In this document: positions 5,256 to 8,885 of the stretch, piece by piece | Numbering within the stretch: the first letter of the stretch is position 1 | Layout of the letters: the number at the start of each line of letters is the position of its first letter | NCBI GenBank assembly: GCA_034436375.1 | Contig: DAOTVS010000360.1 | Location: 1 to 8,885 of the forward strand | DNA: 8,885 bases | Direction of reading: 5' to 3' | Origin: DAOTVS01 sp034436375 | GTDB taxonomy: Bacteria > Chloroflexota > Anaerolineae > SpSt-313 | Notes under the pieces: model-generated | Databases searched by the model: none | What the model was told of the DNA's origin: nothing | The model's input: only the letters and a program-made list of their open reading frames with translations | Position numbers and translations under genes: made by a program

Positions 5256-7098
5256 TACTTTCTCAGCTAAAGCAGAGGAAGCAAGGAGGAAAGCGCTTCC
5301 TGATCGGGTTTTGTGGGCCAGGTTCGACAAGTATCTACGGCCCTATCGCAGGAACTTGATCATAGGCTGTTTCTCGATTCTGGGTGGTGCACTGACAGGC
5401 CTCGTTGGGCCCTATCTGCATGCGATAGCCATCAATAACATCATTTCGCCGATGGCGAATACCGGCGACACCCGCTATCTCTCAGGGTTCTATTGGTGGA
5501 TCCCCTTGTTTGTCCTGGTCACTGTCGGCAACTATTTCTTCCAATACGTGCAGACGTATCAAATGAGAATCCTGGGCGAGTACACTGTTCAGGACTTGCG
5601 CAATGATTGCGTCGCCAAATTGCAGGACATCTCTCTCAAATACTTCTCTGAGGGGGAAATCGGCCGGATCATGTCGCGGCCAACCACCGACTCGCAGCAG
5701 GTCAGAATCTTCCTGCGCATGGGGCTGACCTCGATGATCACGAATACGGCATCGATGTTGGGCGGCCTGGTGATCATCTTCTTCCTCAACTTTAAGCTTG
5801 CCCTGCTCGCCACCTGCATCCTGCCCGTGGCAGCCATCATGCTATGGGGCCTCGGAGGGCTGTCAAGGAAGCAGTACAGGATATCCCTCACAAACCTGGC
5901 CGGCTTGATCGCCAAGATGCAAGAGAACTGTGCGGGGATGAAAGTCACCAAGGCATTCGTGAAAGATGATGCTGCGGCCAAAGGGTTCGATGAGGTCAAC
6001 GACAAGACCGTTGCAGCGTGGAAGCGCACCATCCTGATTTCCAATGCTTACTCGCCGATCGTGCAGATCATGAGGTTGGGGGGGACAATCCTCATACTCT
6101 GGTACGGTTCAGTGCTCTATCTCCACGGGCAGATCAGCCTGGGCGTGCTGGCAGCGTTCCTGGAGTACCAATTCTCCTATTTCACGCCTCTCATGAGCCT
6201 GCTGGCTGCCTATGATCAATATCAGTCGGGCGTATCTGCCCTGGAGAGAATCTTCGACCTCCTGGACACCGAGGTTGAGGTGCTCGATCCGCCGCCTGAC
6301 AAGGCTGTCAGAATCGAGACGATAGATGAGGTCAGATTTGAGAACGTCGCTTTTGGATATGACCCGCAAGTCCCAGTGATAACCGATATCAGCTTTACCC
6401 TGGAAGGGTCAAAGAGATTGGGGCTGGTCGGCCCGACGGGAGCGGGGAAGAGCACGACCATAAACCTGTTGGAGCGATTCTACGATCCGATCCAAGGCCG
6501 CATATTGATCAATGGCCACGACGTCAAGAACATCAGAATTGCCGATTGCCGGGCCCATATGAGCACCGTGCTTCAGGATTCCTTTCTCTTTCCGATGAGT
6601 GTGAGAGATAATATCAGGTTTGGCAGGCCAGAAGCAACCGATGAAGAGGTCATTGAGGCAGCCAAAACAGTGGGAGCGCATGATTTCATCATGAAGCTGC
6701 CAGAAGGATATGACTATATCATCCAGGAAGGCTCGTCGAATATCTCCATTGGGCAGAGGCAGCTCATCAGTTTTGCCAGAACTCTGCTGGTCAATCCCAA
6801 GCTGCTGATTCTCGACGAGGCCACCTCGAGCATTGACCCGTACACTGAGCTGGTGCTGCAAAAGGCGCTGGAGAAGCTCCTTGCGAACCGATTGGCTATC
6901 ATCATTGCTCACAGGCTCTCCACTATAAAGCTGTGCGACGAGATCCTGGTCATCGATCATGGAAAGATCGTCGAGAAGGGATCGCATGCTGAGCTCATGA
7001 AACTGAACGGGCTTTACAGCTCATTCTACAGCATGCAGTTCAGGGAAGAGCGTGGGATTGACGCTCCCGACTCAGGGTATCTCGAGAAAGGTTATTGA
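5239..7098 (+). CDS. Heterodimeric ABC exporter, catalytic-site subunit (BmrD/LmrD/TM288-like)
   Basis: This is a 619-residue half-transporter with the same layout: a membrane domain with segments near 40-60, 84-104, 165-182, 184-205, 272-298 and 300-325, then a nucleotide-binding domain from about 365. Motifs: A-loop Tyr374, Walker A GPTGAGKST (398-406), Q-loop Gln446, Walker B LLILDE with catalytic Glu527, D-loop SIDP, and switch His558 (IIAHRLST). The signature is altered to ISIGQ (502-506), so the first glycine of SGGQ is Ile504. It therefore supplies the intact Walker motifs for the working ATP site, completed by the perfect LSGGQ of the upstream subunit, while its own poor signature faces the degenerate site. 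The start codon lies inside the preceding gene with a 17-nt overlap and a GAGG (5226-5229) nine bases upstream, indicating translational coupling and equal subunit supply. An acidic and glycine-containing tail follows the last helix. No clear intrinsic terminator follows. Confidence 0.95.
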   Translation: MASARSTFSAKAEEARRKALPDRVLWARFDKYLRPYRRNLIIGCFSILGGALTGLVGPYLHAIAINNIISPMANTGDTRYLSGFYWWIPLFVLVTVGNYFFQYVQTYQMRILGEYTVQDLRNDCVAKLQDISLKYFSEGEIGRIMSRPTTDSQQVRIFLRMGLTSMITNTASMLGGLVIIFFLNFKLALLATCILPVAAIMLWGLGGLSRKQYRISLTNLAGLIAKMQENCAGMKVTKAFVKDDAAAKGFDEVNDKTVAAWKRTILISNAYSPIVQIMRLGGTILILWYGSVLYLHGQISLGVLAAFLEYQFSYFTPLMSLLAAYDQYQSGVSALERIFDLLDTEVEVLDPPPDKAVRIETIDEVRFENVAFGYDPQVPVITDISFTLEGSKRLGLVGPTGAGKSTTINLLERFYDPIQGRILINGHDVKNIRIADCRAHMSTVLQDSFLFPMSVRDNIRFGRPEATDEEVIEAAKTVGAHDFIMKLPEGYDYIIQEGSSNISIGQRQLISFARTLLVNPKLLILDEATSSIDPYTELVLQKALEKLLANRLAIIIAHRLSTIKLCDEILVIDHGKIVEKGSHAELMKLNGLYSSFYSMQFREERGIDAPDSGYLEKGY

Positions 7099-7226
7099 TG
7101 GACGTTGCCCTGGGTAAGAGTCTGTTTGGCTCCTTTCCTTGCGCTTTCGCGCTCCAAATGCTTGCGCTAACGCTTGACATTTCTTCTCGCACAACCGATA
7201 ATGGTGAGAGAGGCCCTGTCGCGTGA
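7098..7226 (+). CDS. Possible 42-codon small ORF coupled to the exporter
   Basis: The exporter stop and an ATG overlap as TGATG (7096-7100). A purine-rich AAAGG (7087-7091) lies 6 nt before this ATG, a good ribosome site. The frame stays open for 42 codons: MDVALGKSLFGSFPCAFALQ, then a further 22 residues with the hydrophobic stretch MLALTL, ending GPVA before TGA (7224-7226). It resembles nothing I know. Against it, the promoter of the next gene lies inside it, it has no family likeness, and an open run of this length can occur by chance. A small export or effector peptide is possible but unproven. Confidence 0.2.
   Translation: MDVALGKSLFGSFPCAFALQMLALTLDISSRTTDNGERGPVA
7138..7174. repeat. 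Cluster of GCGCT-type repeats directly upstream of a -35 box
   Basis: CTTGCGCT occurs at 7138-7145 and again at 7161-7168, 23 bp apart. GCGCT also occurs at 7149-7153, and a related ACGCT at 7170-7174 abuts the TTGACA box. GCGC TTTC GCGC (7141-7152) can form a small stem. The arrangement resembles activator half-sites, but the copies are short. Confidence 0.3.
7174..7202 (+). promoter_or_regulatory. Near-consensus sigma70 promoter of the kinase-like gene
   Basis: TTGACA (7174-7179), a 17-bp spacer, and GATAAT (7197-7202) match 11 of 12 consensus positions. Transcription would start near 7209, giving a leader of about 107 nt before the ATG at 7316. This indicates that the kinase-like gene is expressed separately from the ABC operon, although read-through is not excluded because no terminator is visible between them. 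Confidence 0.7.
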
Positions 7227-7239
7227 GCTCGCTTGCGAC
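7218..7239 (+). other. Small hairpin at the start of the kinase-like leader
   Basis: GTCGC (7218-7222) pairs with GCGAC (7235-7239), closing a 12-nt loop in which one G-T pair can add to the stem. It lies about 10 nt after the predicted transcription start. It could stabilise the 5' end of the transcript. No known riboswitch fold was recognised. Confidence 0.25.
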
Positions 7240-7315
7240 CCACTGACCATAACTCCGATCCCCTGCATTGCACTCATAGAGGAGTGGCTGAGCAGCAGTG
7301 AAAGGACCGTGAGTC

Positions 7316-8885
7316 ATGGACAAGAGCCATATCGGGGTCCAACCGTGGTCTGGAAGGCTGGATATGGTAGACGACGGTATCGTCGCCCTGCTGAGGGCTC
7401 ATGGCGTCAACGCAGAAATAGTCGAGGGCCAACGCGTGACCATCCTTGGCGTTCCCTATGTCCACATCCGTTTCCCCGATCAAGATGACCTCTATCTGAC
7501 CCGGTTCGGGGAGGGCTGTATCGGCAACCTGGTACCGGAGCAGTATACCGGGAAGCGTTTTGCTAAGAACAGCCGCCGGCTCAAGGGCACCAGCTGTATC
7601 TATCATATACCCACCGAGGATCCCCAGGGCAGGCATCTGGATATCGTCCTGAAGTGGAACCGCATGGCCCAGGATGTTCCCGGATCCACGGGCCTGATTG
7701 GCGAGCCAAGGGAGTTCAACAGCCCATTCGAAGAGTTCAAGCTCGTGCTCGAGCTCAAAGAGTCTATCGAGAACTCTGTCTTCAATCTGGGGGTCCAGAC
7801 GCCCCTGGCTATCTATGTGCCCAACCAAAGGGCGACCATCTCGGAGTGGGGCCGGGCGAGATGGATCATGGATCGCATCATCAGATCTCACGACAATATC
7901 GAGATCGATATGGAGCGAGGCTACGCCGTCATCTATGAATGGCTCGAGGGGATCGATGCGGTGATGGCCAGAGACAGCGGTTTCCTATCCGACGGGCACA
8001 TCGAGGAACTGACCCTGCTCGTGGAGCACGAGATGCGGTGCGTGGGTTTCGAGGTCAGCGACAGGAAACCGAGCCACATCATCGTCAAGGTGCTGAACGA
8101 TCATTCTCTGGTCCGGGATGAGGATGGCGAGGTCTTGCACGGGGTGGTCGACTATGAGCTGCTCCACTATACGCCGGGGAGCGAAAGGGAATTTGTGCGC
8201 GGCAGAAGGAAGGAGTATCTGGTGCGGCAGGCGGCGAGGTTCGCAGTGGAACAGCCTGCTTTCCCCAAGAACCTCTACCCGGTGACCATCATGGGCGTGG
8301 ATTACGTGTATGGCCGGACCGAAAGCTCGGGCGGGGCGGCCTGGGTCGTTGGCAGAGACCCCACCCTGTTCGACTATTTCTTGCCTGAGAGGTGGAGGCA
8401 GACGCCAAAGACCCAGATTTCGGAAAGCCAGGCCAAGTATCACACCGTGACGAAGGACAACATCAACCTGGTTTGGGCCTATTCCAACGTCGGCGTGACC
8501 CCCAACAGCGATCCCTACTATGAGAACGAAGAGAAGATGCTCAGGCATGGCTATAACAGCCCATTTGAGGAATTCGCTCTCGCCATGGAACTGAGCCGGA
8601 AGGGGATACCGACTGCCTATCCCCGGGCGATCTACATGACCGGCCACGAAACGAACATCTCAGAGGATATCATCGACCGGAGCCGGTTCCGCTCTCATGC
8701 CGGCATTCTCACGCCGGACGGAGTGCCTATACTCCGGGAGGGCAGAGCTTATATCACCATCTGGGGCTACTTTAACGGGCCCGACGAGAGGCTGGCGATC
8801 GAGGACGGCAACTATTACACCGAGATCACCGCTCTGCATGCCTACAAGAGAGGGCTCATATCGAAGGACCTCTATTTCAGTATCC
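7316..8885 (+). CDS. Tandem atypical kinase-like protein (partial, runs off the window)
   Basis: At least 523 codons are open with no stop before the window edge. I do not recognise a named family. Copy 1 (about 40-300) has kinase-like hallmarks: Lys113 in IVLKWNR as the beta3 lysine, Glu139/140/146 in NSPFEEFKLVLEL as helix-C candidates, D249-R-K-P-S-H254 matching the D-x-K-P-x-N catalytic loop with His in place of Asn, and VVDYEL with Asp279 as the DFG equivalent. Copy 2 (from about 345) repeats the landmarks in order: LPERW (356-360, matching LVPEQY 72-77), LVWAYS (385-390), NSPFEEFALAMEL (from 414, matching 135), AIYMTG..T.IS (438-449, matching 165-176), and G513-x4-D518 matching G244-x4-D249. 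Ala388 replaces the lysine and Ile523 falls at the Asn/His position, suggesting a pseudokinase half. No signal peptide or membrane segment is seen, so it is probably cytosolic. Start ATG 7316 has AAAGGA (7301-7306) nine bases upstream. Substrate and role are unknown. Confidence 0.85.
   Translation, partial: MDKSHIGVQPWSGRLDMVDDGIVALLRAHGVNAEIVEGQRVTILGVPYVHIRFPDQDDLYLTRFGEGCIGNLVPEQYTGKRFAKNSRRLKGTSCIYHIPTEDPQGRHLDIVLKWNRMAQDVPGSTGLIGEPREFNSPFEEFKLVLELKESIENSVFNLGVQTPLAIYVPNQRATISEWGRARWIMDRIIRSHDNIEIDMERGYAVIYEWLEGIDAVMARDSGFLSDGHIEELTLLVEHEMRCVGFEVSDRKPSHIIVKVLNDHSLVRDEDGEVLHGVVDYELLHYTPGSEREFVRGRRKEYLVRQAARFAVEQPAFPKNLYPVTIMGVDYVYGRTESSGGAAWVVGRDPTLFDYFLPERWRQTPKTQISESQAKYHTVTKDNINLVWAYSNVGVTPNSDPYYENEEKMLRHGYNSPFEEFALAMELSRKGIPTAYPRAIYMTGHETNISEDIIDRSRFRSHAGILTPDGVPILREGRAYITIWGYFNGPDERLAIEDGNYYTEITALHAYKRGLISKDLYFSI

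Noticed and set aside
7201..7488. Forward open frame starting ATG at 7201
   Set aside because: Its start overlaps the -10 box of the promoter at 7174-7202 and it mostly overlaps the kinase-like gene in another frame.
7274..7891. Reverse 205-residue open frame
   Set aside because: Antisense of the kinase-like gene. The forward frame is open to the window end, has a ribosome site and promoter, and shows internal repeat conservation at the protein level.
7985..8647. Reverse 220-residue open frame
   Set aside because: Antisense of the same kinase-like gene. No motif, and the forward frame carries the duplicated landmarks in this interval.
1..8885. CRISPR array, tRNA, rRNA, integrase or attachment sites
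   Set aside because: No regularly spaced repeats, no tRNA-like fold with TTCGA-type arm, and no recombinase motifs were found by reading both strands.

Overview
The window looks like a piece of a GC-rich bacterial chromosome. Protein style points tentatively to Chloroflexota: a small M50-like membrane protease, an APH(9)-like kinase fold, a NAGGN-type M42 peptidase and a large kinase-like protein. No rRNA, tRNA, CRISPR array or plasmid/phage core gene was seen, so the taxonomic guess is weak.

Left part (1-3007), GC-rich (a hand count of 601-660 gives about 68% GC). A forward M42 metallo-aminopeptidase (172-1236) has its own sigma70-like promoter. It converges on a reverse M50-like membrane protease (1273-1890), and a 27-bp perfect palindrome between them acts as a probable two-way terminator. 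That palindrome also encodes the last 11 residues and the stop of the M50-like protein. A reverse aminoglycoside/choline-kinase-fold phosphotransferase (1985-3007) lies upstream of the M50-like gene, which has a strong promoter of its own.

Junction (3008-3413). There is no intact gene here. It holds the last ~32 codons of an IS3-family transposase (an insertion-sequence relic), a TTGACA box overlapped by an inverted repeat, and a hairpin just before the exporter genes. Base composition drops here: hand-counted lines in the exporter genes give about 47-50% GC. This suggests the right part has a different history.

Right part (3414-8885). Two half-size ABC exporters overlap by 17 nt and form a textbook asymmetric heterodimer (BmrC/BmrD, LmrC/LmrD, TM287/288 or TAP type). 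The first subunit has a degenerate Walker B and switch residue with a perfect LSGGQ. The second has a perfect Walker B and switch residue with a degenerate signature. After a 217-nt gap holding an almost consensus promoter and a possible 42-codon ORF, a large protein starts at 7316 and runs off the window (at least 523 residues). It reads as two tandem copies of an atypical kinase fold. The first copy keeps most catalytic residues; the second appears to have lost the beta3 lysine and the metal-binding Asn/His, as in a pseudokinase. I do not recognise this protein as a named family. It is the best candidate for something undescribed in the window.

How the genes work together: only the two ABC genes form a clear operon and complex. 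The kinase-like gene has its own promoter, so any functional tie to the exporter rests on proximity alone.
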